A DNA stretch of 35,242 nucleotides from Phenylobacterium sp. (GCF_028290885.1 NZ_JAQGIZ010000186.1:1-35242), one strand, 5' to 3'. Counted from the stretch's first letter, positions 14,825 through 23,399 are shown. Translations and numbers: made by a program. The notes: a model not told the origin generated them from the letters alone.

Positions 14825-15424
14825 TCAGTGATGGTGACCGCCGCCGCCGTGACCGCCGCCCTCGTGGCCGCCACCCCCATGGCCGCCCCCATGTCCGCCT
14901 CCGCCGCCGTGGCCCCATCCGCCGCCGCCGCCGTGACCTCCGCCGCCGCCGTGGCTCCATCCACCGCCGCCGCCGTGACCTCCGCCGCCGCCGTGGTCCC
15001 ATCCGCCGCCGCCGTGACCTCCGCCGCCGTGGAAACCGCCGCCTCCGTAGCCGCTGTGGCCGCCGTAGCCGCCATGGCCGCCACCGTAGCCGCTGTAGCC
15101 ACCGTAGCGACCGTAGCCGCCGTAGCCGCCGTCGCCATAAGCGTAGCGATAGCGGTGGCCGCCGTACCGCCAGCCGTGCCAGCCCCATCCGCCGCCCCAG
15201 CCGTAGCCATAGCGCGCGCCGTAACCGCACCAGTACCAGCCCGGACCCCGCCAGCCGTCGAAGTACCAGCAGTACCGGCGACTACCCCAGAAGTAGTACG
15301 GCTCCGACTCGATCACCGGCCCGTAGAACTCGTCGTAAGGCACAGGCCAGGCGTCGGCGGGGACGGCGGCTGAGAGCGTCAACAGGCCTGACGCCGCCGC
15401 GGCGGCCCATGTGAGCGGTTTCAT
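14825..15424 (-). CDS. Secreted Gly/His/Tyr-rich repeat protein
   Basis: 199 residues. The signal peptide is MKPLTWAAAAASGLLTLSAA with cleavage near ADA-W (residue 25). A short aromatic, Cys-containing segment (FYGPVIESEPYYFWGSRRYC and WYWCGYG) leads into Gly-Tyr-rich repeats (GGYGGYGRYGGYSGYGG) and then Gly-His repeats ending GGGHHH. Similar proteins are annotated as glycine-rich or histidine-rich secreted proteins in Caulobacter relatives; a metal-binding or envelope role is possible from the many His, but no function is established here. The start ATG lies at 15422-15424. Because the DNA is simple-sequence and GC-rich, all frames stay open; the signal peptide and orientation support this frame. 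Confidence 0.75.
   Translation of the reverse strand: MKPLTWAAAAASGLLTLSAAVPADAWPVPYDEFYGPVIESEPYYFWGSRRYCWYFDGWRGPGWYWCGYGARYGYGWGGGWGWHGWRYGGHRYRYAYGDGGYGGYGRYGGYSGYGGGHGGYGGHSGYGGGGFHGGGGHGGGGWDHGGGGGHGGGGGWSHGGGGGHGGGGGWGHGGGGGHGGGHGGGGHEGGGHGGGGHHH
14908..15027. repeat. 42-bp tandem repeat inside the Gly/His-rich gene
   Basis: Two 42-bp units (14908-14949 and 14950-14991) and a 36-bp unit (14992-15027) repeat with few changes. On the minus strand each encodes a 14-residue unit, W-x-H followed by Gly runs and one His; the third has lost six bases (two Gly). Such in-frame units are expected to change copy number by slippage or unequal recombination. Confidence 0.8.
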
Positions 15425-15532
15425 TCCGGATGTCCTTCGAACGCGTGCGGCTGCGGGCGCCTCGATCCGCTCCGAAGCCTGGTCGTCGAGGAACAGAACG
15501 CACGTTCGGGCGCCTGGTTCTGCTTTCGGCGA

Positions 15533-16483
15533 TCAGTCCAGCGGGGGCAGCAGCAGGTCCCGGGCGGCCGTGGCGTCCTTCATGACCTGGGTGGTCATGG
15601 TGTCCAGGCTGTCGAACTTCAGCTCCGGGCGCAGGAAGGCGATCAGGTCGGTCTCGATCACCTGGTCGTAGATGTCCTCGTCGAAGTCGAACAGCCAGAC
15701 CTCCAGCAGGGGCGCGCGGATCCCCTCGATGGTCGGGTTGATGCCGAGGTTGGCGACGCCGGGGACCCGCCGCCCGTCCGGCAGGCGGGTGCGGGTGGCG
15801 TAGACCCCGAACTTCGGGATCACATAGTCGTCCAGCGCCACATTGGCCGTGGGGTAGCCCAGCTTGCGGCCGAGCTGGCGGCCGCGCTGCACGGCGCCTT
15901 CGATGGCGAAGGGGCGGCCGAGGATCTTCGCCGCGGCTTCCGGATGGCCGTTGCGCAGGGCCTCACGCACCGCGGTCGAGGAGAACTTCTCGCCGGAGCG
16001 GTCTGCCACCGGCCCGGCCACCGAGACGCCGAAGCCCATCTCCTGGCCATAGGCCTGCATGGTGGCCGGACTGCCCGTGCGGCCCCAGCCGAACGTGATG
16101 TCGAAGCCCACCGCCACGTGGCGCGCGCCCAGGCCCTTGTGCAGCACCTCTGCGGCGAATTCCCGATCGGTCAGATGGGCGAACTCAGGGCTGAACGGCA
16201 GGACGTAGAGCACGTCGACGCCCAGCGCCTCCAGCGCGCGCGCCTGCTGGTCGGGCTTCATCAGGTGGAAGGCCGGCTCGTCGGGGCGGAAATAGACGCG
16301 CGGATGCGGATCGAAGGTGATCACCCCGAGCGGGCAGGCGTGCTCGCCCGCGGCCTTGGCGGCGAGCGCGATCACCTTCTGGTGGCCGCGGTGCACGCCG
16401 TCGAAGCTGCCCATGGCCACAGCCGCCCCGCGGTCGCCGGCCGGCAGGTCCTTCCAGCCGCGGATGACTCTAAGCCGCCTCAT
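15533..16483 (-). CDS. ribF: Bifunctional riboflavin kinase/FAD synthetase RibF
   Basis: 316 residues. The N-terminal FMN adenylyltransferase domain has GSFDGVHRGH (residues 25-34, the nucleotidyltransferase HxGH-like motif), TFDPHPRVYF (56-65) and FSSTAVREALRNG (167-179). The C-terminal riboflavin kinase domain has GRKLGYPTAN (205-214) and GVANLGINPTI. The enzyme phosphorylates riboflavin to FMN and adenylates it to FAD. The start ATG (16481-16483) overlaps the MaoC stop as ATGA, so it is translationally coupled to that gene. No FMN riboswitch is recognised upstream. Confidence 0.96.
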   Translation of the reverse strand: MRRLRVIRGWKDLPAGDRGAAVAMGSFDGVHRGHQKVIALAAKAAGEHACPLGVITFDPHPRVYFRPDEPAFHLMKPDQQARALEALGVDVLYVLPFSPEFAHLTDREFAAEVLHKGLGARHVAVGFDITFGWGRTGSPATMQAYGQEMGFGVSVAGPVADRSGEKFSSTAVREALRNGHPEAAAKILGRPFAIEGAVQRGRQLGRKLGYPTANVALDDYVIPKFGVYATRTRLPDGRRVPGVANLGINPTIEGIRAPLLEVWLFDFDEDIYDQVIETDLIAFLRPELKFDSLDTMTTQVMKDATAARDLLLPPLD

Positions 16484-16914
16484 GATTTCGGGGGTGCGCC
16501 CCTGCGAGGGACCATGATCAGCGCCTCGCCGTCGACCGCCGTCTTGCCGCCGACCAGGCAGGCGGTCTCGAAGGTGGCGTGGCCCTTGGCGGCGTCCAGC
16601 GCCTTGACCGTCACCCGCGCGGTGACCGGATCGCCGATCTTCACCGGCCGGCGGAAACGCAGGGACTGCGAGAGGTAGATCGCGCCCGGCCCGGGCAGGT
16701 GATTGCCCAGCACCGCCGAGATGTAGGCCGCCGCCAGCATGCCGTGCGCGATCCGCCCGCCAAAGGTGGTGGTCCTGGCGTAGGCCTCGTCCATGTGCAC
16801 CGGATTGAAGTCGCCGGAGACCGCGGCGAAGGCCTCGATGTCGGCGGCGCCCACCACATGGGTGGTTTCCGCCGACTGTCCCACGCTCAGTTCGTCGAAA
16901 TAGAGCCCCAGCAC
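16480..16914 (-). CDS. MaoC-family (R)-specific enoyl-CoA hydratase
   Basis: 144 residues, single hot-dog fold. The hydratase motif is GDFNPVHMDEAYA with D35 and H40 as the catalytic pair, followed by FGGRIAHGML. This matches PhaJ-like (R)-hydratases, which form (R)-3-hydroxyacyl-CoA for beta-oxidation branches or polyhydroxyalkanoate supply. The start is GTG at 16912-16914 with AGAGGA on the minus strand six bases upstream; no ATG fits the family's N-terminus. It overlaps ribF by ATGA. The operon pairing with ribF has no obvious metabolic logic. Confidence 0.9.
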   Translation of the reverse strand: MLGLYFDELSVGQSAETTHVVGAADIEAFAAVSGDFNPVHMDEAYARTTTFGGRIAHGMLAAAYISAVLGNHLPGPGAIYLSQSLRFRRPVKIGDPVTARVTVKALDAAKGHATFETACLVGGKTAVDGEALIMVPRRGAPPKS

Positions 16915-16964
16915 CAGTCGATCCTCTTAGCTTCGCGGCTTCACTTAAAGGCGAACGCGCCGGC

Positions 16965-17828
16965 TCACCAGACCAGGTCGGCGATGGCGTAGGTGGCGGA
17001 GAGGCCCTCCTGGCGCAGCAGGTCCTCGACGGCGGGGACGTTGAGGCCTTCCGGACCCACCGTTTCGCCGCCGTGGATGCCGTTGGCCACGAACAGCACG
17101 TCCAGCCCGCGCGCATTGGCGCCGCGGATGTCGGTGGGCAGGCCGTCGCCGATGCAGAGCACCCGCCGGGCGTCCAGCGGCCGTCCGAGCGCGGCCTCGG
17201 CCTGCGCCAGCGACAGGCCGTAGATCGCCGGATAAGGCTTGCCGGCCATGGTCACCCGCCCGCCGAGGCTCTCGTAGAGCTGGGCCAGCGCCCCGCCGCA
17301 GTAGATCAGCTTGTCGCCCCGCTGCACGACAATGTCCGGGTTGGCGCAGATGAGTTCCAGGTCCCGCTCGATGGCGGCGCAGAAACGGTCGCGGTAGTCG
17401 GCGGGCTCGTCGTTCTCGTCGTCGTAGGGGCCGGTCACCGAGATGAAGCGGGCGTGGTCCAGGTCCGAGGCCTCGATCCCCAGGCCCTCGTAAAGCGGCG
17501 CATCGCGGTCCGGGCCGATCAGCCAGGCGGGCCCCGGCGCGCGCTCGGCCAGCAGCAGCCGCGTGGCGTCGCCGGAGGTGACGATTTGGCTCCAGGCCTC
17601 GCGCGGCACGCCCAGGCCGTCCAGCTGCTCGATCACCGGGCCGGCCGGACGCGGCGAGTTGGAGATCAGGATCACCGGCCCCCGCTGGGCCCGATACCGC
17701 GCCAGCGCCGCGCAGGCCGCGGGGAAGCTCTCGCGTCCGTTGTGGATCACCCCCCAGACGTCGCAGAGCAGGGTGTCGTAGTCGGCTGAGAGCTGGGAGA
17801 GGCCGGCGGCAAGCTTCGGAGCGGTCAT
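16965..17828 (-). CDS. TIGR01459-type HAD-superfamily hydrolase
   Basis: 287 residues of the NagD/HAD class IIA type. Motif I reads CDVWGVIHNG (residues 22-31), where the usual DxD is DxW; I recall this DVWG-HNG form as the mark of the TIGR01459 group. ILISNSPRP (motif II Ser/Asn region), MAGKPYPAIY (motif III Lys) and CIGDGLPTDIRGA (motif IV, acidic metal site) are all present. It probably dephosphorylates a small sugar- or nucleotide-like substrate, which is unknown. The replacement of the second Asp may lower phosphatase activity. It lies upstream of the MaoC-ribF pair, same strand, with a 50-bp gap. Confidence 0.88.
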   Translation of the reverse strand: MTAPKLAAGLSQLSADYDTLLCDVWGVIHNGRESFPAACAALARYRAQRGPVILISNSPRPAGPVIEQLDGLGVPREAWSQIVTSGDATRLLLAERAPGPAWLIGPDRDAPLYEGLGIEASDLDHARFISVTGPYDDENDEPADYRDRFCAAIERDLELICANPDIVVQRGDKLIYCGGALAQLYESLGGRVTMAGKPYPAIYGLSLAQAEAALGRPLDARRVLCIGDGLPTDIRGANARGLDVLFVANGIHGGETVGPEGLNVPAVEDLLRQEGLSATYAIADLVW

Positions 17829-17948
17829 CGGGCGGCGGTAGCGGGGTCGCCTTCCGCGGTCAACGGCGTTTGGCGAGCCGTCGTGCTCGTGGGCCAGACG
17901 GCCCCGTGCTAGGATCCTGCGCACGGGCGCAATCGGGGGCGATGGATC

Positions 17949-18389
17949 ATGCGCAATTTCGTTGCGACCTTGGCCTGCGCGGCCGCGCTGTGGCCCGCGG
18001 GGTCCGTGTCGGCTGCGGCGGCGTCCGGCGACGTCGCGGCGGTGTGGGCCTTGGAGGGGCGCTACTGGTCGGCAGTGGCCGCGCACGACGACACCGCCTA
18101 CCGAAGCCTCTTCCACGAGGAATTCATCGGCTGGCCCTGTGGCCAGGATGCGCCCAGACCGAAGTCCTGGATTTCGGTCAGCACGTTGAAGATGGGACCG
18201 GATAGTCCGGACCTGGACCAGCGCGCAGCGACCGGCGGTCGCGACCTCATCGTCGTCTACTACCGCGCGACGGATCAGGCGCCGCAGCCTGACGGCTCGC
18301 TGAAGCGGCGTGTGCGCGCCTTCACGCACTCCTGGATCCGGACGGTGTCCGGTTGGCAGGTGATCGGCGGAATGTGCCGGGACGCCTGA
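17949..18389 (+). CDS. Exported SnoaL/DUF4440-like protein
   Basis: 146 residues with signal peptide MRNFVATLACAAALWPAGSV and cleavage near SAA. The mature domain (VWALEGRYWSAVAAHDDTAY, FHEEFIGWP, then RVRAFTHSWIRTVSGWQVIG) has the NTF2/SnoaL cone-fold pattern: an N-terminal helix with W/Y and a DxxxY segment, and a final strand ending W-QVIGG. These proteins are often small ligand-binding or isomerase-like proteins; no function is clear. It is divergent from the HAD gene over 120 bp and ends five bases before the convergent DUF885 stop. Confidence 0.72.
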   Translation: MRNFVATLACAAALWPAGSVSAAAASGDVAAVWALEGRYWSAVAAHDDTAYRSLFHEEFIGWPCGQDAPRPKSWISVSTLKMGPDSPDLDQRAATGGRDLIVVYYRATDQAPQPDGSLKRRVRAFTHSWIRTVSGWQVIGGMCRDA

Positions 18390-18394
18390 CCGGA

Positions 18395-20212
18395 TCAGGC
18401 CTTGGCCGAGGCGATGTAGCCGCCGATCGCCGAGGCCAGCACATCGAGCGGCATGGCGCCTGACATGAGGCCTGCGTCGTGGAAGGCCTTGGGGTCGAAC
18501 CTGGGTCCCAGCGCCGCCTTCGCCCGGTCCCGCTGCTGGTTCCAGAAGGTGTGGCCGATCTTGTAGCTGCAGGCCTGGGCGGGGATGGCGCAATAGCGGT
18601 GCACCTCCCGCGTGGTCGAGCCCTCGGCGTCGCCGTCCAGCCCCATCAGATATTCGATGGCCCGCTCGCGGCTCCAGCGCATGGAATGCATGCCGGTGTC
18701 GACCACGCAGCGGCCGGCGCGGAAGATCTGGGCCTTGCGCCAGCCGATCTCGCCCAGCGGATCGTCCTCGTACATGCCGAGCTCCTGGGCGAGCTGCTCG
18801 GCGTAGAGCGCCCATCCTTCGCCGTAGGCCGAAAAGTACATGTTCTTGCGCAGCATCGGGATGCCCTGGCTCTCCTGCGCCAGGCCGCCCTGCAGCTGAT
18901 GGCCCGGCAGGCCCTCGTGATAGAGGGTCGAGGGCAGGTTCCACTTCGGACACTCGGCCGTGTCCTTCAGGTTGAAATAGATGCAGCCGGGCCGCGAGCG
19001 GTCGAGCGGCGCGCTTTCGGAATAGGCCAGCGGCGAGCCGTCCTGGGTGGCCGGCGGCACGCGCTTGGCCTCGATCGCCTGGGTCGGCAGGCGGTGGAAC
19101 ATGGTGGGCAGCCGCGCCTTCACCTGCACCAGCCGGTCCTGCAGGTAGGCGAGCAGCTGGGCGCGGCCCGGGTCGGTGTTCGGGAAGTAGTAGCTGGGGT
19201 CCTTGTAGAGCTGCTGGATGCGCTGGCCCACCGTGCCCTGGGTCAGCCCCTGCTTGCGCAACAGCACGTCGAGGCGCGCCCCATATTCCTGCGCCTGGTC
19301 GAGGCCCAGCTTGTGCACCTCCTCCGGTGTCATGTCGGTGGTGGTCGTGTACTTCAGGTTGGCCGCGTAGAAGGCCGGGCCGTCCTTGAAGCGCCAGACG
19401 CCGGCGTCATGGACCGCGGCCGGCCGGACCTGCTTCAGCGCGGCGATCTGCCGATCCAGGGCGGGGCCGATCTTGGCGTCATAGAGCTGGGCCGCTTTCC
19501 GGCCATAGGCCTCGCCCAGCCCCTTGGCCCGCGCGCGGCGGTCGAGGGACTTCACGAGGTCGGAATTGGCGCCGGTGGTCCGCAGCGCCGCGAGCTGGCC
19601 CAGGGTGGTGTCCAGCAGGAAATCCGGCGGAACCACGCCCTTGCCGGCGTCGTGATGGAAGCGCTCGGTGTTCTGGTCGAGGGCGGTGGCGAAGCCGTCG
19701 AGGCGCGCCAGATAGGCGTCGGCGTCCGCCGCCGTGGCGACGGTGTGCTTCTCGTCGAGGAAGTTCGGCATCCGCTGGTAGGCGCCGGCGATCGGCGACA
19801 GCACGTAGCAGGACGGCGAAAAGCCGTCGCGCCCGCCCAGGTCGAGGTCGAGCAGCGGCTGGGTGGTCTCGGCCACATAGAGCACCGTGTCGTAGTTGAC
19901 CGCGTCCATGCCGCTGAGCTTGGCGCGGTCGATGCCTTTCAGCCGCCGGATGACGCTCAGGTTGGCGGCCCGCTCGGCGGCCATGCCCGCCGCGGAGACG
20001 TCCTCCAGCCGGGCTTTCAGCGGCGCATTGGCGCCCTTGTCGAGGCCGAGCTCGGTGGCGTTCTCCGGCTGCCGCTCCAGGCCTTCCTGGAAGATGGCGT
20101 CGAGCAGCGCCGTCAGCCGGGCCGATTCTCCGGACGCGGCCTTGGCTCCCGGTGCGAAGGCGAGCGCGGCGGCCGCAGTTCCGGCGGACAGCAGTTGACG
20201 GCGATCAAGCAT
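18395..20212 (-). CDS. DUF885 family protein, probable exported zinc metallopeptidase-like
   Basis: 605 residues. The N-terminus LDRRQLLSAGTAAAALAF looks like a twin-arginine (Tat) signal with cleavage near GAKA-A, so export as a folded protein is likely. The DUF885 signature HEGLPGH lies at residues 432-438 (HExxPGH, comparable to the HExxH zinc site of peptidases), with a downstream E in YGEGWALYAEQLAQELG that could be the third ligand. The C-terminal segment RYCAIPAQACSYKIGHTFWN is also typical. Family members are related to M32-like metallopeptidases but most are uncharacterised. It is preceded by the TipF-like gene on the same strand, 42 bp upstream. Confidence 0.88.
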   Translation of the reverse strand: MLDRRQLLSAGTAAAALAFAPGAKAASGESARLTALLDAIFQEGLERQPENATELGLDKGANAPLKARLEDVSAAGMAAERAANLSVIRRLKGIDRAKLSGMDAVNYDTVLYVAETTQPLLDLDLGGRDGFSPSCYVLSPIAGAYQRMPNFLDEKHTVATAADADAYLARLDGFATALDQNTERFHHDAGKGVVPPDFLLDTTLGQLAALRTTGANSDLVKSLDRRARAKGLGEAYGRKAAQLYDAKIGPALDRQIAALKQVRPAAVHDAGVWRFKDGPAFYAANLKYTTTTDMTPEEVHKLGLDQAQEYGARLDVLLRKQGLTQGTVGQRIQQLYKDPSYYFPNTDPGRAQLLAYLQDRLVQVKARLPTMFHRLPTQAIEAKRVPPATQDGSPLAYSESAPLDRSRPGCIYFNLKDTAECPKWNLPSTLYHEGLPGHQLQGGLAQESQGIPMLRKNMYFSAYGEGWALYAEQLAQELGMYEDDPLGEIGWRKAQIFRAGRCVVDTGMHSMRWSRERAIEYLMGLDGDAEGSTTREVHRYCAIPAQACSYKIGHTFWNQQRDRAKAALGPRFDPKAFHDAGLMSGAMPLDVLASAIGGYIASAKA

Positions 20213-20254
20213 GAGCGTGCTCCGACGCCGTGACTGGCGTTCTGGGGTTTGAGT

Positions 20255-21505
20255 CTAACCGAAGGCCCGGCGGGGGAAGGGCTCGCGGGCCAGCGCCGGG
20301 GGCGGGCCGGCCTCGCTCAGCACGGCTTCCTTGATGGCGCGGGGCTCGCCGAACAGGTGGCCCTGGCCGAAGCCGATGTTGAGCTCCAGGATGTCGACCA
20401 CCTGCTTCTCGGCCTCCACCTTTTCGGCGACCACCTCGACGCCGTAGCGGCGGGTGAGCGTGGTGAAGTCCTCGGCGGCGAGGTCGGGGAGCGAGCGCAG
20501 CACCAGGCGGCCGTCGATCTCGGTCAGTTCCTCCAGCAGCATCTGCGCGCCGATCTTGAGGAACTTCACGTCGGAGCGGGCGAGGTCCTGCAGATCGAGG
20601 TCGAGGTCGGTGACCTTGTCGAGGCTGAAGCGGAAGCCGAGGTCGGCGAGCTTGCCCATGTTGCGCGCCTCCACCGAGCCGCGCGCGTCGAACGCCGCCT
20701 GGCCGATCTCGAAGATCAGCGCCCCGGAAAGGTCGCGGTTGGCGGTGAGCAGGTCGAGGAACTGCGGGAAGAAGCTCTCGTCGGCCAGGCTCGCCATCGA
20801 GACGTTGCAGAAGATGCCGATCTTGCGCTCCTGCTTGGCGAGGCGCCGCACGATCTGCACGCAGCGGAACAGCAGGAGGTTGTCGATGGCGGTGATCAGC
20901 CCGCCGGGCTCGGCGACCGCCAGGTACTCGGCCGGCATCATCACCCGGCCGGTCTCGTCGCGCAGCCGCGAGAAGCTCTCGTAGAACTGGGTGCGGCGCT
21001 GCGGCAGGGCCACGACCGGCTGCAGGTAGAGGTCGACGCGGTTCTCGGTGAGCGCCTCGCGGACGGTTTCCAGGAGGCCGTTCGACTGGTGGGCGTTACC
21101 GCCCAGGCGGGCGGGGAACGCCGGCGCCTCGCCCTGCTCGTCCAGCCGATGCTGCATGCGCTGCACCAGGTCCTCCAGCATGTGGACCTCGTCCAGCAGC
21201 ACCTCGGAGCGGTGGGCGTCGTCGTTGACGGTCTCCAGCACCTCGCCGAGCCGGGCGTCGAGCGCCTCGACCTGGGTAAGCAGGATGGCGTGCGCCTCGC
21301 GCACCGTCTCGATGTCGCTCCTGATCGCGCCGGTCTCCAGGGCGCGTGCGATCAGGCCGTGGAAGGCGAAGCACAGCCCGAGCCCGCCCACCAGCGCGGC
21401 CACGCCGGCGCCCCAGCCGCCGCCGTTCCGCCACAGCGTGAGCGCGACGATCAGCGACAGGCAGAGATAGGTTGCGCAGAGGAGCCCAAGGGTGAGCCGA
21501 CGCAT
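20255..21505 (-). CDS. tipF: TipF-like membrane protein with degenerate EAL domain
   Basis: 416 residues. Two transmembrane segments lie at about 5-25 and 33-53, a coiled coil at about 60-125 (heptad-like IETVREAHAILLTQVEALD), and an EAL domain at about 143-393. The EAL triplet is ESF (E176-S-F). N234 (CNVS), E266 (IFEIGQ), K317 and E361 (VVAEKVE) are kept, but the paired Asp (normally DDFG) reads LDKVTD, so only D296 remains. This suggests c-di-GMP binding without hydrolysis. TipF of Caulobacter has this layout (two membrane spans, coiled coil, EAL) and is a polar flagellum-assembly regulator that binds c-di-GMP; the assignment is by architecture from memory. It sits between the palindromic element and the DUF885 gene. 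Confidence 0.78.
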   Translation of the reverse strand: MRRLTLGLLCATYLCLSLIVALTLWRNGGGWGAGVAALVGGLGLCFAFHGLIARALETGAIRSDIETVREAHAILLTQVEALDARLGEVLETVNDDAHRSEVLLDEVHMLEDLVQRMQHRLDEQGEAPAFPARLGGNAHQSNGLLETVREALTENRVDLYLQPVVALPQRRTQFYESFSRLRDETGRVMMPAEYLAVAEPGGLITAIDNLLLFRCVQIVRRLAKQERKIGIFCNVSMASLADESFFPQFLDLLTANRDLSGALIFEIGQAAFDARGSVEARNMGKLADLGFRFSLDKVTDLDLDLQDLARSDVKFLKIGAQMLLEELTEIDGRLVLRSLPDLAAEDFTTLTRRYGVEVVAEKVEAEKQVVDILELNIGFGQGHLFGEPRAIKEAVLSEAGPPPALAREPFPRRAFG

Positions 21506-21612
21506 GGTCCCGCCATCCGAATCACTGAGGTTGAGTATCCGACACGGCGCCTCTTGAAGTCGAATAGATTAACGGTCGCGCGGCGACGGCGCGCCTGCTC
21601 TGTGATGAGCGT

Positions 21613-21802
21613 CCTTCTCCCCTTGTGGGAGAAGGTGGCCTGCCCCCGGGCTCGGCCGAAGGCCGACCCGAGGATAAACTCCGCAGGTCGGATGTGGGGT
21701 CGAAAGCCCTAACCGATCCGAGCGTGGGATCGCGCCGATAGCGGAGCAAAACCCCACATCCGTCGCCCTTCGGTCGACACCTTCTCCCACAAGGGGAGAA
21801 GG
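21613..21802. repeat. Palindromic intergenic element, CCTTCTCCC type (190 bp)
   Basis: Long outer arms: CCTTCTCCCCTTGTGGGAGA-type sequence at 21613-21638 and its inverse at 21777-21802. Each arm is itself a hairpin (CCTTCTCCC/GGGAGAAGG). An inner inverted repeat GGATGTGGGGT / ACCCCACATCC lies around 21688-21698 and 21751-21761. It shares its arms with the element at 33759-33882. It fills most of the 361-bp divergent gap (21506-21866) between the TipF-like and monooxygenase genes. The remaining 64 bp before the monooxygenase ATG must hold its promoter; a GTTTACTTAAG patch at 21838-21849 is AT-rich, but no clear -35/-10 pair is seen. Confidence 0.82.
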
Positions 21803-21866
21803 AGCGAGTGGAGTTTCCGGGCGAAATATGTGATCAATGTTTACTTAAGAGCGCGGCGGAGATCCG

Positions 21867-23360
21867 ATGGCGAACGAACACTTCGACGTGCTGATCGTGG
21901 GCGCGGGCCTGTCAGGCATCGGCGCCGGCTGGCACCTGCAGGCGAGCGCGCCCGGCCGCAGCTACGTGATCCTGGAAGGCCGCGAGGCCATCGGCGGCAC
22001 CTGGGACCTGTTCCGCTATCCCGGCATCCGTTCCGACAGCGACATGTACACCCTGGGCTACGCCTTCAAGCCGTGGCGCGAGGCCAAGGCGATCGCCGAC
22101 GGCCCGTCGATCCTGAAGTACGTGCGCGACACCGCCCGCGACCACGGCATCGACCGGCACATCCGCTACGGCCATCAGGTGACCTCCGCCGCCTGGTCGA
22201 GCCAGGACGCCGCCTGGACCGTCGAGGCCCTGCGCAGCGACGGCCAGACCGTGCGGATCACCGCCAACTTCCTGTTCCTCTGCGGCGGCTACTACAGCTA
22301 CGAGGCGGGCTACACGCCGGAGTTCCCGGGCGCCGAGCGCTTCAAGGGCGAAGTCATCCATCCGCAGAAGTGGCCGGAGCGCCTCGACTACGCCGGCAAG
22401 CGCGTGGTGGTGATCGGCTCCGGCGCGACGGCGGTGACCCTGGTCCCGGCGATGGCCGAGACCGCGGCCCACGTCACCATGCTGCAGCGCTCGCCCACCT
22501 ACGTGGTCTCCCGGCCCGCCGAGGACGCCATGGCCAACCGGCTGCGCAAATGGCTGCCGGCCATGCTCGCCTACGGCCTGATCCGCTGGCGCAACGTGCT
22601 GTTCGGCATGTGGTTCTTCCGCCTGGCGCGCAACAAGCCGGAGGCGGTGAAGAAGAACATCATCGACATGGTCCGCGCCCAGCTCGGTCCCGACTACGAC
22701 GTCGGCAAGCACTTCACGCCCAGCTACAACCCCTGGGACCAGCGGCTGTGCCTGGTGCCCGACGCGGACCTCTTCGAGGCGATCAAGGCCGGCCGCGCCG
22801 ACGTGGTCACCGACCACGTCGAGACCTTCACCGAAAGGGGCATCCGGTTGAAGTCCGGCGCCGAGCTTGCCGCCGACATCATCGTCACCGCCACCGGCCT
22901 GAACCTGCAGGTGATGAACGGCCTTGCGATCACCGTCGACGGCCGCGCCGTCGATCCGGGCAAGACGCTCTCCTACAAGGGCATGATGTACGAGGATGTG
23001 CCGAACCTGGCCTCGGCGTTCGGCTACACCAACGCCTCGTGGACGCTGAAGTGCGACCTGACCTGCGAGTACGTTTGTCGCCTCTTGAATCACATGGCGC
23101 GAACGGGCCTGCGCCAGGCCACTCCGCGCAACCACGACCCGGACATCGAACGCCAGCCCTGGCTCGACTTCACCTCCGGCTACGTCAAGCGGGCCATGGA
23201 GAAGTTCCCCAAGCAGGGCTCCAAGGCCCCCTGGAAACTGCACCAGAACTACGCGCTGGACCTGATGAGCCTGAAGTATGCCAAGCTGGAGGACGGGACG
23301 CTGGAGTTCTCGAATCCGAGGCCGGCGAAGGTGAAGGCGCGGGAAAAGGTGGCGGCTTAG
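21867..23360 (+). CDS. Flavin-containing Baeyer-Villiger monooxygenase
   Basis: 497 residues. The FAD-binding Rossmann motif is VGAGLSGIGA (residues 11-20) and the NADPH motif is IGSGATAVTL (183-192). The Baeyer-Villiger fingerprint FxGxxxHxxxWP is present as FKGEVIHPQKWP (159-170). The short form with GGTWDLFRYPGIRSDSDMYT resembles EthA of Mycobacterium, which oxygenates ketones, sulfides and thioamides. The enzyme inserts oxygen next to a carbonyl, using NADPH and O2. The ATG has GGAG upstream. No esterase or dehydrogenase partner for a ketone-degradation pathway lies beside it, so the substrate is open. The C-terminus ends in a Lys-rich tail. Confidence 0.92.
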   Translation: MANEHFDVLIVGAGLSGIGAGWHLQASAPGRSYVILEGREAIGGTWDLFRYPGIRSDSDMYTLGYAFKPWREAKAIADGPSILKYVRDTARDHGIDRHIRYGHQVTSAAWSSQDAAWTVEALRSDGQTVRITANFLFLCGGYYSYEAGYTPEFPGAERFKGEVIHPQKWPERLDYAGKRVVVIGSGATAVTLVPAMAETAAHVTMLQRSPTYVVSRPAEDAMANRLRKWLPAMLAYGLIRWRNVLFGMWFFRLARNKPEAVKKNIIDMVRAQLGPDYDVGKHFTPSYNPWDQRLCLVPDADLFEAIKAGRADVVTDHVETFTERGIRLKSGAELAADIIVTATGLNLQVMNGLAITVDGRAVDPGKTLSYKGMMYEDVPNLASAFGYTNASWTLKCDLTCEYVCRLLNHMARTGLRQATPRNHDPDIERQPWLDFTSGYVKRAMEKFPKQGSKAPWKLHQNYALDLMSLKYAKLEDGTLEFSNPRPAKVKAREKVAA

Positions 23361-23399
23361 CGGGGGCTGGGGCCACCGATCCATCCTCTTCTGGTCGTC

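Noticed and set aside
14875..15130. Regularly repeated units considered as a CRISPR array
   Set aside because: The repeats are contiguous coding units without unique spacers and no cas gene is present.
14590..15414. Arg/Ser-rich 274-codon plus-strand frame over the Gly/His-rich gene
   Set aside because: It arises from CGC/CGG reading of simple-sequence DNA; the minus frame has a proper signal peptide and a known type of composition.
18479..20233. 584-codon open frame on the plus strand opposite the DUF885 gene
   Set aside because: Shadow frame of biased composition; the DUF885 HExxPGH protein with a Tat signal is on the other strand.
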